From DASQHM01 sp035632095 (GTDB lineage: Bacteria; Pseudomonadota; Alphaproteobacteria; Ferrovibrionales; Ferrovibrionaceae), in assembly GCA_035632095.1 (NCBI GenBank), contig DASQHM010000067.1:1-25674 (forward strand): 25,674 bases of DNA, read 5' to 3'. Numbering within the stretch: the first letter of the stretch is position 1; each line of letters begins with the position of its first letter. The translations under genes and the position numbers were made by a program. The notes beneath the pieces are model-generated. The model did not search any database. It was not told where the DNA came from and saw only the letters and a list, made by a program, of their open reading frames with translations. Below are positions 1 through 8,902 of this stretch, piece by piece.

Positions 1-313
1 CCTGGCATGTGGAAAGATCGACGACGATTTGGCCTGCCGCGGCATTGGCGACCAATCCGGTGGGCCCGAGACAAACGGCGCGCACCTCCTCGCCGCCCGG
101 CAGGGAAAGAAAGATGAGATCGGCGGCTTCCGCCACGGCGGCGGCGGACGACGTTTCCCGCACGCCGTCGGCTTTGAGGCGTTGCAAAGGTTCGGGCCGC
201 GTGTCGCAGGCGACGACCGCCAGGCCCGACTTGCGCGCCAGATTGCGGCACATGGGCTCGCCCATCACGCCCAAGCCGACAAATCCCAGGGTGCGGATTG
301 CGCGCGGGCTCAT
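1..313 (-). CDS. NAD-binding beta-hydroxyacid dehydrogenase, partial (3' end outside the window)
   Basis: Only the first 104 codons are present; the gene runs off the left edge. The N-terminus is a Rossmann NAD(P)-binding fold: after MSPRAIRTL comes GFVGLGVMGEPMCRNLA, the glycine-rich GxGxMG signature of the 3-hydroxyisobutyrate / 6-phosphogluconate dehydrogenase superfamily. Near residues 81-89 there is ADLIFLSLPGG, then IVVDLSTC at the edge, which matches the family's second conserved block (DxST). Members oxidise or reduce beta-hydroxyacids such as 3-hydroxyisobutyrate or tartronate semialdehyde; the substrate cannot be read from this fragment. The ATG overlaps the TGA of the upstream flavoprotein gene as ATGA, so the two are almost certainly translationally coupled in one operon with the hydrolase further upstream. 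The family call is secure; the exact enzyme is not. Confidence 0.85.
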   Translation of the reverse strand, partial: MSPRAIRTLGFVGLGVMGEPMCRNLARKSGLAVVACDTRPEPLQRLKADGVRETSSAAAVAEAADLIFLSLPGGEEVRAVCLGPTGLVANAAAGQIVVDLSTCQ

Positions 314-1797
314 TGTGCGTTCCGCAAGGCGCGCGCCGCCGTGTCGCCGGCGATGCGCCCGAACACGGCTCCCGACATGAGCCCGGTTCCGCCCGGATAG
401 TTGAAATAGAACAGGCCGCCGACGAGTTCGCCGGCCGCGTAGAGGCGGGGGATGACATGTCCGTCCACGTCGAGCACCTCGCAATTGGGTGTCACGCGCA
501 AACCGCCGAAAGTGAAGGTGATGCCGCAGGTCACGGCGAAACCGAGATAGGGCGGTTGATCCAGGGTGTTCGCCCAATTGGATTTCGGCACGGCCAAGCC
601 TTGCGTGCACCGTCCGTCCTTGACTGTCGGATTGAAGGGGATGTCGGTGCGCACCGCCGCGTTGTAGTCGCGCACCGTGGCGAGAAACGCCTTCGCATCG
701 ACGCCTTCGAGCTTCGACGCCAGTTCCTCGAGCGTGTTGGCTTCGGCCTTGGTCACCTGGCGAATGCGATATTCGTCGCGAAGCAGATGCACGACCTTCT
801 GGTCGAAGATCTGCCAGGCGAATTGTTGCGGCTGTTCCAGAATGACGCGGCCGTACTTGGCATAGGTGTAGTTGCGGAAGTCGGCGCCTTCGTCCACGAA
901 GCGCTTGCCATCGGCGTTCACCATGATGCCGAACGGATAGCTGTGCTTCTGGAAATTGTCGCCGACGGCCAGGTCGCCGAACTCGGGCGCGTTGCGGTCC
1001 CACCCGACGGCATGGCAGCCGGACCAGTTGCCGCACGGGCTGGCGCCGATATCGAGCGCCATCTTGATGCCGTCGCCGGTGTTGTATTGGGTGCCGCGCA
1101 CTTTCGCGAGATCCCAGCCCGGCCCGAGATAGCGCGTGCGCCACTCGGCGTTGGCTTCGAATCCGCCGGACGCCAGCACCACCGACCTGCCGCGTACCTC
1201 TTCCGTGCGCCCGCGGCGGCGCAGCCGGACACCGTGCACGCCGCTGTCGTCGGCGATCAGCGACAGCGCGCGGGCCTCGTACCACACATCGATCGCATTC
1301 CTGGCCGCGATGGCGTGCCAGCTCTCCACCAGTCCGGGTCCGCCGCCCCAGGCTTCGAGCGTGAGGCCGCCCCAGAACTTGTATTTGCCGTCGACCTTGA
1401 AGGCCTGGCGGCGATACATGGGCGCGAAGCGAATGCCTTTGGAACGCATCCACTTCATGGTCGGCAGGCTTCGCCGCACCAGCAATTCCGCCAACTCGGG
1501 ATCGGAACGGTATTCGGTCACGCGGCCGAGATCGTCGAAGAACATTTCCTCGGTATAGACGCCGAAGTCCGTGTCGCGCTTCTCGTCGGCGGTGAGATCG
1601 GGCACCAGCTCGGCCAGGTCGTCCACGTTGTTGTAGACGAAGCGCATGGCGCCGGCCGTGAAGGCGGAATTGCCGCCGCGCTTCTGTTCGGGCGCACGTT
1701 CGAGGACCAGCACCCTCGCGCCGTGCTCGCGCGCCGACATGGCCGCGCTCATGGCCGCGTTGCCGGCGCCGACGACAATGACATCCCAATCGGACAT
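310..1797 (-). CDS. tcuA: FAD-dependent dehydrogenase, TcuA-like (fumarate reductase / tricarballylate dehydrogenase flavoprotein family)
   Basis: This is a 495-aa single-subunit flavoprotein. Residues 5-15 (DVIVVGAGNAA) are the N-terminal dinucleotide-binding motif, followed by the ADP-ribose-binding acidic end VLVLERAP and then RGGNSAFTAGAMRF, typical of FAD_binding_2 enzymes. The C-terminus has the second FAD motif, LYAAGELVGGLFYFNYPGGT then GLMSGAVFGRIAG. Overall it resembles TcuA, which oxidises tricarballylate to cis-aconitate, but the broader family also covers fumarate reductases and 3-ketosteroid dehydrogenases, so the substrate is inferred. No TcuB iron-sulfur/heme electron-transfer partner and no TcuC transporter is visible nearby. 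It starts 4 nt after the stop of the hydrolase gene and its stop overlaps the start of the beta-hydroxyacid dehydrogenase gene, so it is the middle gene of a compact operon, presumably for catabolism of an organic acid. Confidence 0.8.
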   Translation of the reverse strand: MSDWDVIVVGAGNAAMSAAMSAREHGARVLVLERAPEQKRGGNSAFTAGAMRFVYNNVDDLAELVPDLTADEKRDTDFGVYTEEMFFDDLGRVTEYRSDPELAELLVRRSLPTMKWMRSKGIRFAPMYRRQAFKVDGKYKFWGGLTLEAWGGGPGLVESWHAIAARNAIDVWYEARALSLIADDSGVHGVRLRRRGRTEEVRGRSVVLASGGFEANAEWRTRYLGPGWDLAKVRGTQYNTGDGIKMALDIGASPCGNWSGCHAVGWDRNAPEFGDLAVGDNFQKHSYPFGIMVNADGKRFVDEGADFRNYTYAKYGRVILEQPQQFAWQIFDQKVVHLLRDEYRIRQVTKAEANTLEELASKLEGVDAKAFLATVRDYNAAVRTDIPFNPTVKDGRCTQGLAVPKSNWANTLDQPPYLGFAVTCGITFTFGGLRVTPNCEVLDVDGHVIPRLYAAGELVGGLFYFNYPGGTGLMSGAVFGRIAGDTAARALRNAQ

Positions 1798-1801
1798 GGC
1801 T

Positions 1802-2596
1802 CTAGCTCCGCGGCGCTACGTCGAGGCGCACGGCGACGTCTTCGAGGCCGCGCTCGGCCGCCGGATAGCGGCGCATCACCAGCGGATCGTGGCCCGGCAC
1901 GATATGGTGCGGGGATGCCGCAAGCTTGCGGATCGTCTGATAGCCTTCGAGCATCTCGCCCATGTGGTAGACGATGGGGAAGGGGCGCACGTCGTCTATG
2001 TTGGCGTAGAGGTGCGCCGCGTCGGAGGCGATCACCACCCAGCCGCGTTCGGTCCAGACGCGCACGATCTGCAGGCCCATGGTATGGCCGCCCACGTAGT
2101 GAATGCTCAAGCCGGGCGCCAATTCCTCGGCGCCGTCGTGGAAGCAGACCCTGCCGGCGAAGACTTTGCGCACCATACCCACCACATGCTCCTCTTCGAA
2201 CGAATGGCGGAACGGCCCGTGACACATGCAGCGGCCGGTGACGAATTGCATTTCCTTGTCCTGCAGGTGGAAGCGCGCGTTCGGGAAATCGTCGTAGGTG
2301 CCGGCGTGGTCGTAGTGCATATGCGTGATGATGACGTCCTGCACCTTGGCGGCGTCGACGCCGATCTGCTTCAGTCCGGCGGCGGGCGAACGGAGATGTT
2401 GACGCTTGCGGCGTTGCGCGGTCTCGCTGTTGAAGCCGGTGTCGACCACGAACGCCCGGTCCGGTCCGACGATCGCCCAGACGAAATAGTCGAGGGGCGA
2501 CCCGGTTTCGTGCGGGTCGGGGTTGATGAAGTTGAGCGACGCCGGCCGATCGGCGTGATGGGCGTATTTCACGGCGAATATCTTGTAGGGCTGCAT
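1802..2596 (-). CDS. Metallo-beta-lactamase-fold hydrolase, N-acyl homoserine lactonase-like family
   Basis: The protein is 264 aa. The zinc-binding motif THMHYDHAG gives H92, H94, D96 and H97; further ligands are H171 (GGHTMG), D192 (SDAAHLY) and H236 (PGHDPLV). This is the complete dinuclear zinc set of metallo-beta-lactamase-fold hydrolases, and the spacing resembles AiiA-type lactonases. I chose the ATG at 2596 because GGAAT lies just upstream at an acceptable distance and the first residues (MQPYKIFAVKYA) begin the conserved domain; an in-frame upstream extension is low in complexity and overlaps the divergent intergenic region. It is the first gene of the operon with the TcuA-like and beta-hydroxyacid dehydrogenases. 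That setting suggests hydrolysis of a lactone or ester intermediate in a catabolic pathway rather than quorum quenching. There is no signal peptide, so it should be cytoplasmic. Confidence 0.83.
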   Translation of the reverse strand: MQPYKIFAVKYAHHADRPASLNFINPDPHETGSPLDYFVWAIVGPDRAFVVDTGFNSETAQRRKRQHLRSPAAGLKQIGVDAAKVQDVIITHMHYDHAGTYDDFPNARFHLQDKEMQFVTGRCMCHGPFRHSFEEEHVVGMVRKVFAGRVCFHDGAEELAPGLSIHYVGGHTMGLQIVRVWTERGWVVIASDAAHLYANIDDVRPFPIVYHMGEMLEGYQTIRKLAASPHHIVPGHDPLVMRRYPAAERGLEDVAVRLDVAPRS

Positions 2597-2759
2597 GGCG
2601 TCATTCCTTTGGCGGCGCCGATCGTTCGCGCCGAGCCTTCGTGCGGGGGATGGATATCTGAGCGCGGAACCTTGGGCCGGCGCAAGTGGGCGATTGCCGC
2701 GCGGCACGCTGGATACCGCACCCTCGGCGCACTAAGCTGATGCGCAGGCGGAGGTGGAC

Positions 2760-3185
2760 ATGAAATACATCTGCGACGCGCCAAACGGCAAAACCTGGTT
2801 CCGCATCGAGACCGAGGCGGAAGCGACGGCGGAATCGGCGCTGATGCGCCATGCCGTGGACAAGCATTTCCGCAAGGCCCGCGAGGTGGCGTTGCAGAAC
2901 TACCAGCCGACCTCAAGCGTCTATATCGAGCGCGAAATCGGCTTGAAGTCCCATCTTCAATCGGCCATGCCGATTTTCCTGACGCTCCGCGACGGCGACG
3001 GCAATGGCTTGGCGACGGCCATGTTGCCGCCCGGCGGACGCGAGGATGGCGATTTTCATGTCATCATCGTCGGGCCGGGCAACAGCGATCCCTATCCGGG
3101 CGAAGGCGATGCCATCGAGGCGCTGGGCGCGCATTTCGCCATCACGCTCGATCGCGAACGCTGCTATCCGTATTACCGCGTCTGA
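2760..3185 (+). CDS. Hypothetical protein, 141 aa
   Basis: I do not recognise this protein. It is 141 aa, acidic and soluble-looking, with no signal peptide or membrane segment. The N-terminus MKYICDAPNGKTWFRIET reads like a small compact domain; residues roughly 25-45 look helical (EATAESALMRHAVDKHF), and the C-terminus is rich in Gly, Pro and Asp and ends RCYPYYRV. I chose the ATG at 2760 because GGAGG at 2750-2754 is well spaced for it, whereas the alternative GTG at 2754 overlaps that sequence. It is divergent from the hydrolase operon (163 bp between starts) and convergent with the following lipoprotein gene. Its reading frame has normal codon use for the region and a good ribosome binding site, which is the support for its being real. 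Confidence 0.7.
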   Translation: MKYICDAPNGKTWFRIETEAEATAESALMRHAVDKHFRKAREVALQNYQPTSSVYIEREIGLKSHLQSAMPIFLTLRDGDGNGLATAMLPPGGREDGDFHVIIVGPGNSDPYPGEGDAIEALGAHFAITLDRERCYPYYRV

Positions 3186-3203
3186 AGGCGCTGGCCGGCG
3201 CGC

Positions 3204-3719
3204 TCACTCGGCGGCGAAATTGACCCCGCCCGGAATATTCCAGAAGCGGTATTCAAGTCGATACGGCTGGCCGCGCTTGAGGACGTTCGGCTCCAGCGGC
3301 ACATCGGCGATTTGCTCGATGGCATCCCCTTGGCTCAGCTCGCGTGTCTGCAAGCTCTGTTCGCAAAGCGCCGGACGCTTGCGCATCACTTCGCTGCCCT
3401 TGGCGTCAAGAATGCGCCAGTCGGAGACGCTGCAGGGCGTCGGCGCCGTGAGCGCGGCCGGCGCCGCCTCGGTATTGGCGAGAACGAGTCGAATCTGCAT
3501 GAGCGCGGCGTCGGCGGGAATCGACTTCGGGGCGGTGATCTCGAAGGTTACGCCGGGCATCGGCGCTCCCGGATTCCACGCGATCGGCGGAATGACGAAG
3601 CGGGTCTCGTCGGTCTTCTTGAACACCGCATCCGGCGCCAATTGCACGCCTTGGCCGGAGCAACCCGCCAGCAGCGCCGCCGCCATGCCGGCGGCCGCTA
3701 AGCAAATATTAAGCCGCAT
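3204..3719 (-). CDS. Predicted lipoprotein of unknown function, 171 aa
   Basis: A 171-aa protein beginning MRLNICLAAAGMAAALLAGC: a short basic start, a hydrophobic stretch and the lipobox LAGC, so Cys20 should be lipidated by the Lgt/LspA pathway and the mature protein anchored to a membrane facing the periplasm. The rest (DAVFKKTDETRFVIPP, then VTFEITAPKSIPADAAL and a C-terminal YRLEYRFWNIPGG) looks beta-rich; I know no named family for it. The start was set by the signal peptide; a longer frame upstream to 3791 would bury the signal and run through a good promoter. GGAG sits 9 nt upstream of this ATG. It is transcribed away from the DUF1800 gene and converges on the 141-aa gene. Confidence 0.75.
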   Translation of the reverse strand: MRLNICLAAAGMAAALLAGCSGQGVQLAPDAVFKKTDETRFVIPPIAWNPGAPMPGVTFEITAPKSIPADAALMQIRLVLANTEAAPAALTAPTPCSVSDWRILDAKGSEVMRKRPALCEQSLQTRELSQGDAIEQIADVPLEPNVLKRGQPYRLEYRFWNIPGGVNFAAE

Positions 3720-3761
3720 GGCGCGAGGCTCCACGTCAAACACTGCCCGGTTTGGCGGCGC

Positions 3762-3791
3762 AGTATAGCCAGGGCGCAACGACGCGGCCAA
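3762..3791 (-). promoter_or_regulatory. Sigma-70-type promoter for the lipoprotein gene
   Basis: Read on the minus strand, TTGGCC (3791-3786) and TATACT (3767-3762) are separated by 18 nt. The predicted transcription start is near 3755, leaving a leader of about 36 nt before the lipoprotein ATG at 3719. The -10 matches consensus at 5 of 6 positions and the -35 at 4 of 6. Confidence 0.55.
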
Positions 3792-3844
3792 TGCGGCAAG
3801 ATTGCATTATTTTCATGGGGGTGCGCAGGATAGTTGCGTCGCGC

Positions 3845-3863
3845 CCGTGCATGAATTGCACGG
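3845..3863. repeat. 19-bp interrupted palindrome upstream of the DUF1800 gene (possible operator)
   Basis: CCGTGCA and TGCACGG form perfect 7-bp arms around a 5-nt centre (TGAAT). It lies 47 bp before the DUF1800 start, in the divergent region between that gene and the lipoprotein gene. Arms of this length and spacing suit a dimeric repressor or activator, but an RNA hairpin in the leader is equally possible. No convincing promoter was found for the DUF1800 operon to fix its position relative to transcription. Confidence 0.4.
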
Positions 3864-3910
3864 TTGAGCAGGGGGTGAGCGAGCCGCACGACCGAGGTGC
3901 CTGATCCGCC

Positions 3911-5563
<1,653 letters not shown>

Positions 5564-5573
5564 GGAGGCGTCC

Positions 5574-6818
5574 ATGCATCGCCCCGTGAGCCGTCGAACG
5601 CTCTTGCAGGCCGCCGCAGCCGGCGCTCTGGTCAACGTGCTGCCGATCGGGCGAAGCGGCTGGGCGGCGACTGCGGGCGTTGCCGGACCGAAGCTCGTCG
5701 TCGTGTTCCTGCGTGGCGCTGTCGACGGATTGAACGTGGTCGTGCCCCATGGCGAGCGCGCCTATTACGACGAGCGGCCGCATATCGCGATCCCGCGCCA
5801 GGGCGGCGAAAACGGGGTGATCGATCTCGACGGCCATTTCGGATTGCACCCGGCGCTCCGGCCCATGCAGGCGCTATGGCGGGACGGCAGTCTCGCTTTC
5901 GTGCATGCATGCGGCTCGCCGGACACGACGCGCTCGCATTTCGATGCGCAGGACTACATGGAGAGCGGCACGCCCGGCCTGAAGACGACGCCGGACGGCT
6001 GGCTCAATCGCGTGGTTGCGGAATTGCCGGGCCCGCACGGTCCGACCGATGCGCTCGGCCTCGGGCCTACGCTGCCGCGCATTCTCACCGGCCGTATGCC
6101 GGTGGCGATGCTGCCGCTCGGGCGCGGCGCCGCGCGGCCCATGGCGATCGATCGGCCGGAGGTCGCGGCCAATTTCGACCGGCTATACGCCGGCGACGAT
6201 TCCATGAGCCGTGCCTACCAGGAAGGCCGCACTGCCCGAAGCAAACTCGTCGTCGAAATGGCAGATGAGATGAAGGCCGCGGACAACGGCGCTCCGCCGC
6301 CGGACGGCTTCTCCAACGACACCGAACGGCTCGCGCGGCTGATGTCGCAGGACCACTCCATACGGATTGCATTCCTCGCTTTGGGCGGTTGGGATACCCA
6401 TGTGAATCAAGGCTCTGCGCAAGGACAGCTCGCAAATCACTTGAAGCCGCTCGCCGACGGCCTCGCCGCTTTCGCGCAGGCGATGGGACCGGCCTGGCAC
6501 GAAACGGTCGTGCTGGTGATCTCCGAATTCGGCCGCACAATGCGCGAGAACGGCAACGGCGGCACCGACCACGGGCACGGCAATGTCATGTGGGTGATGG
6601 GCGGCCCGGTGCGCGGTGGAAAAGTCTACGGCCCGTGGCCGGGGCTTGGTTCGGCCGCGCTCTATCAGGGGCGGGACCTCGCGGTGACGACCGATTTCCG
6701 CCATCCCATCGCCGCCGTGCTCGAGCGTCACTTCCGCCTGACCGACACACAGCTCGCGAAGGTGTTTCCGGCGATGCCGAAACCGTCCAGCGATCTCGGC
6801 GTTATGCTGAAGGCGTGA
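5574..6818 (+). CDS. DUF1501 domain-containing protein, predicted Tat-exported
   Basis: A 414-aa protein starting MHRPVSRRTLLQAAAAGAL: SRRTLLQ (residues 6-12) is a twin-arginine motif followed by a hydrophobic stretch, so folded export by Tat is predicted. KLVVVFLRGAVDGLNVVVPH starts the DUF1501 domain; DTTRSHFDAQDYMESG, LGGWDTHVNQG and ISEFGRTMRENG followed by TDHGHGN are the conserved blocks, rich in His and Asp as in the alkaline-phosphatase/sulfatase-like superfamily to which DUF1501 has been related. Tat export and the His/Asp clusters suggest a metal-containing hydrolase, but no substrate is known. An ideal ribosome binding site (AAGGAGG, 5562-5568) overlaps the stop codon of the DUF1800 gene. 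It converges with the transglycosylase gene 51 bp away, and no terminator is visible between them. Confidence 0.9.
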   Translation: MHRPVSRRTLLQAAAAGALVNVLPIGRSGWAATAGVAGPKLVVVFLRGAVDGLNVVVPHGERAYYDERPHIAIPRQGGENGVIDLDGHFGLHPALRPMQALWRDGSLAFVHACGSPDTTRSHFDAQDYMESGTPGLKTTPDGWLNRVVAELPGPHGPTDALGLGPTLPRILTGRMPVAMLPLGRGAARPMAIDRPEVAANFDRLYAGDDSMSRAYQEGRTARSKLVVEMADEMKAADNGAPPPDGFSNDTERLARLMSQDHSIRIAFLALGGWDTHVNQGSAQGQLANHLKPLADGLAAFAQAMGPAWHETVVLVISEFGRTMRENGNGGTDHGHGNVMWVMGGPVRGGKVYGPWPGLGSAALYQGRDLAVTTDFRHPIAAVLERHFRLTDTQLAKVFPAMPKPSSDLGVMLKA

Positions 6819-6869
6819 CGCCGGCGCGCTTGCCCGCTGGGACAGTTTCAATGTGCCGCAAATAGATCG

Positions 6870-7664
6870 TCAGTTGCTCGCAAGCACCATTGCGGCATCC
6901 GGGCTGAGCCAATCGGACGGCCGCGAGCGCGGGAGCGGAACCTGCTTCGTGTTTGATGCGACCGCCATGGGCGGATCAACCGGCTCATCCTCCGACGTCG
7001 CCACAAGCTCGCGGCCGGCTATGGGATCGCGGCCGGAGGCGATGGCGTCGAGCCGCGCCATGACTTGACCGGCGGAACGGGACCGATTGCTGCCGTGCTC
7101 GTAGAAAAGGTTGTGGTTGGTGCGCGCCGCCGCTTTCAGCAACGGCGCCGCCTTCTGGCCGGGCTGCTCGTCCGAGGCGCGAATGAGGCGTAGCGCGCCG
7201 TTGGCGCCGAAAATATGCGCGGCGTAAACTTCGCCCTCCGTCGCCGGCCGCCCGAGGCGCTTTTCCAGGAAGCTGCGGTTCTCTTGGGCAAGTTCACCGG
7301 CCATCAGGGCGGACAGTTTCGGGTCGTTGCGCTCGGCAAGAATGGACCGGCGAAGGGCTGTGCCCGGCACTTCGTGCCGTCCGGTCTGCGGGTTAACGAC
7401 GATCGCCTTGGCTTGGCCGGCGAGGCCGTATTTGGCGCCATAGGTCTTGACCATGTGGAGCCAGGTTTGCTCGTTGAACTGAAACACGCCGGCGGCGGAG
7501 CTGTTTGGCGCATGAGCGGCGCTGCGGAAATGGCTCTCGCGCTCGGCCACGCGCATCAGATAGCCGAAATCCGCGCCGGTACTGGCGCTCGATTCGGCGA
7601 TGGCAACGCGGACGGTCTCGGGAACGGCGGCCACTGCATCCGCACTGACGCTTTCGGTGTTCAT
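6870..7664 (-). CDS. Lytic transglycosylase (SLT) domain protein without a visible signal peptide
   Basis: The protein is 264 aa. Near residues 35-80 it carries the SLT (goose-lysozyme-like) core: LMRVAERESHFRSAA, where the Glu of ERESHF is the expected catalytic acid, then SSAAGVFQFNEQTWL, the family's conserved GLFQ/GVFQF block, and later YAAHIFGANGALRLI. Such domains cleave the glycan strands of peptidoglycan. The N-terminus (MNTESVSADAVAAVPETV) is polar and has no Sec signal or membrane segment, which is odd for an enzyme whose substrate is periplasmic; flagellum- or pilus-associated transglycosylases and phage-type enzymes are precedents for unusual export. The C-terminal 80 residues are Ser/Arg/Pro-rich and probably disordered. 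GGAGGA lies 9 nt before the ATG. It is divergent from the aminotransferase gene. Confidence 0.82.
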   Translation of the reverse strand: MNTESVSADAVAAVPETVRVAIAESSASTGADFGYLMRVAERESHFRSAAHAPNSSAAGVFQFNEQTWLHMVKTYGAKYGLAGQAKAIVVNPQTGRHEVPGTALRRSILAERNDPKLSALMAGELAQENRSFLEKRLGRPATEGEVYAAHIFGANGALRLIRASDEQPGQKAAPLLKAAARTNHNLFYEHGSNRSRSAGQVMARLDAIASGRDPIAGRELVATSEDEPVDPPMAVASNTKQVPLPRSRPSDWLSPDAAMVLASN

Positions 7665-7742
7665 GGCACGGGCTCCTCCATCGCCCGCTAAGGAGCAAGA
7701 GCCGTCCCAGCGAAGGGGATGGGCTCGAAAATGCCACGCTGC

Positions 7743-7771
7743 TTGACAGTGGTGTCTCCCTGCCGTATTCG
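7743..7771 (+). promoter_or_regulatory. Sigma-70-type promoter for the aminotransferase operon
   Basis: A perfect -35 TTGACA (7743-7748) is followed after 17 nt by TATTCG (7766-7771). The predicted start near 7778 gives a leader of about 36 nt to the ATG at 7814, and the three plus-strand genes that follow are close enough to be one transcript. Confidence 0.6.
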
Positions 7772-7813
7772 GGGCCGCCGCTCGAACCCCGAAATCCGGT
7801 CCAATCGCCGCCG

Positions 7814-8896
7814 ATGCAAAAGATTCCGCTATCGCAGGTCGTTATCACCGACGAGATCCGCGCCGCGGTGTTGGGCGCGGTGGAATCCGGCCGCTACATC
7901 CTTGCCGACCAATGCGCCGCCTTCGAGAGCGAGTTCGCCGCTTACATCGGCATGAAGCACTGCGTGCTGTCCGCCAATTGGACCGCCGCCGTCTATCTGC
8001 TGCACATGGCCATGGACGTGAAGGCGGGCGACGAGATCATCGTTCCCGCCCATACCGCGTTTCCGACCATCGAGCCGCTGATCCACAACGGCGCCAAGCC
8101 GGTCTTCGTCGACGTGGACGACACCTATTGCGCCGATCCCTCGGCGATCGAAGCGGCGGTGACGCCGCACACGGTCGGTATTCTTCCGGTGCATCTCTAC
8201 GGGCATCCGGCGGACATGGACCCGATCCTGAAAATCGCCCGCAAGCACGGCCTTTGGGTGCTGGAAGATTGCGCTCAGGCTCATGGCGCCCGCTACAAGG
8301 GGCGGCGCGTCGGCACCATCGGCGACGCGAGCGCGTTTTCCTTCTATCCGTCGAAGAACTTGAGCGTGCTCGGCGACGGCGGCTGCATCATGACCAACGA
8401 TGACGCGGTGGCGCAGCGCGTGCGCATGCTGCGCGACCACGGCCGGCGCAGCAAGTACACGCACGACCTGGTCGGGTTCAACCTGCGCTTCAACGAGATC
8501 AACGCCGCCGTCGGCCGCGTTCTGCTCCGCCATCTCGACCGCCACAACGCGCACCGCCGCGAAATCGCCAAGCGTTACCGCGAGAGGCTCTCGAACGTGG
8601 TGCAGGTGCCGATCGAAAGGGAGTGGGCCGAGGCGGTCTATCACATGTACGTGGTGCGCACGAAAAAACGCGACGGCCTGGCCGAATACCTGCAGAAGCA
8701 AGGCATCGGCACCGGCGTGCACTATCCCGTGCCCAATCACCGCCAGCCGGCGATCCTCTCGCTATACTCGGACTTGCCGGCGTTGCCGCGCACGGAAGCG
8801 CTGGTGGACGAAATCCTGTCCTTGCCGATCTACGGCGAAATGCCGATGGAATCCGTCGATCGCGTATGCGACGCGATCGCCGCCTTCCAAGCCTGA
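7814..8896 (+). CDS. DegT/DnrJ/EryC1/StrS (ArnB-like) PLP-dependent sugar aminotransferase
   Basis: The protein is 360 aa, normal length for the family. It starts MQKIPLSQ, has the conserved DEIIVPAHTAFPT (about 73-85), PVHLYGHPADMDPI (125-138), VLEDCAQAHGARYKG (149-163; D152 should contact the pyridine nitrogen) and the cofactor lysine K181 in FSFYPSKNLSVLGDGG. FNLRFNEINAAVG and GVHYPVPNH are further family blocks. These enzymes transaminate a nucleotide-linked keto-sugar to an amino-sugar; ArnB makes UDP-4-amino-4-deoxy-L-arabinose. The sugar here is not determined. No strong ribosome binding site is seen. The GT2 gene begins 6 nt after the stop, and LAB_N and GT39 genes follow, so the product is probably an amino-sugar destined for a lipid-linked donor and the cell envelope. 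Confidence 0.88.
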   Translation: MQKIPLSQVVITDEIRAAVLGAVESGRYILADQCAAFESEFAAYIGMKHCVLSANWTAAVYLLHMAMDVKAGDEIIVPAHTAFPTIEPLIHNGAKPVFVDVDDTYCADPSAIEAAVTPHTVGILPVHLYGHPADMDPILKIARKHGLWVLEDCAQAHGARYKGRRVGTIGDASAFSFYPSKNLSVLGDGGCIMTNDDAVAQRVRMLRDHGRRSKYTHDLVGFNLRFNEINAAVGRVLLRHLDRHNAHRREIAKRYRERLSNVVQVPIEREWAEAVYHMYVVRTKKRDGLAEYLQKQGIGTGVHYPVPNHRQPAILSLYSDLPALPRTEALVDEILSLPIYGEMPMESVDRVCDAIAAFQA

Positions 8897-8902
8897 GGCG
8901 CG

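Noticed and set aside
298..2241. A 647-residue open frame on the plus strand opposite the flavoprotein and hydrolase genes
   Set aside because: It is the low-complexity Arg/Ala/Gly-rich shadow typical of GC-rich DNA and lies antisense to two genes with clear motifs.
1802..2596. Quorum quenching by the AHL-lactonase-like hydrolase
   Set aside because: The fold fits, but the operon with a TcuA-like flavoprotein and a hydroxyacid dehydrogenase points to catabolism, and the family contains many non-AHL hydrolases.
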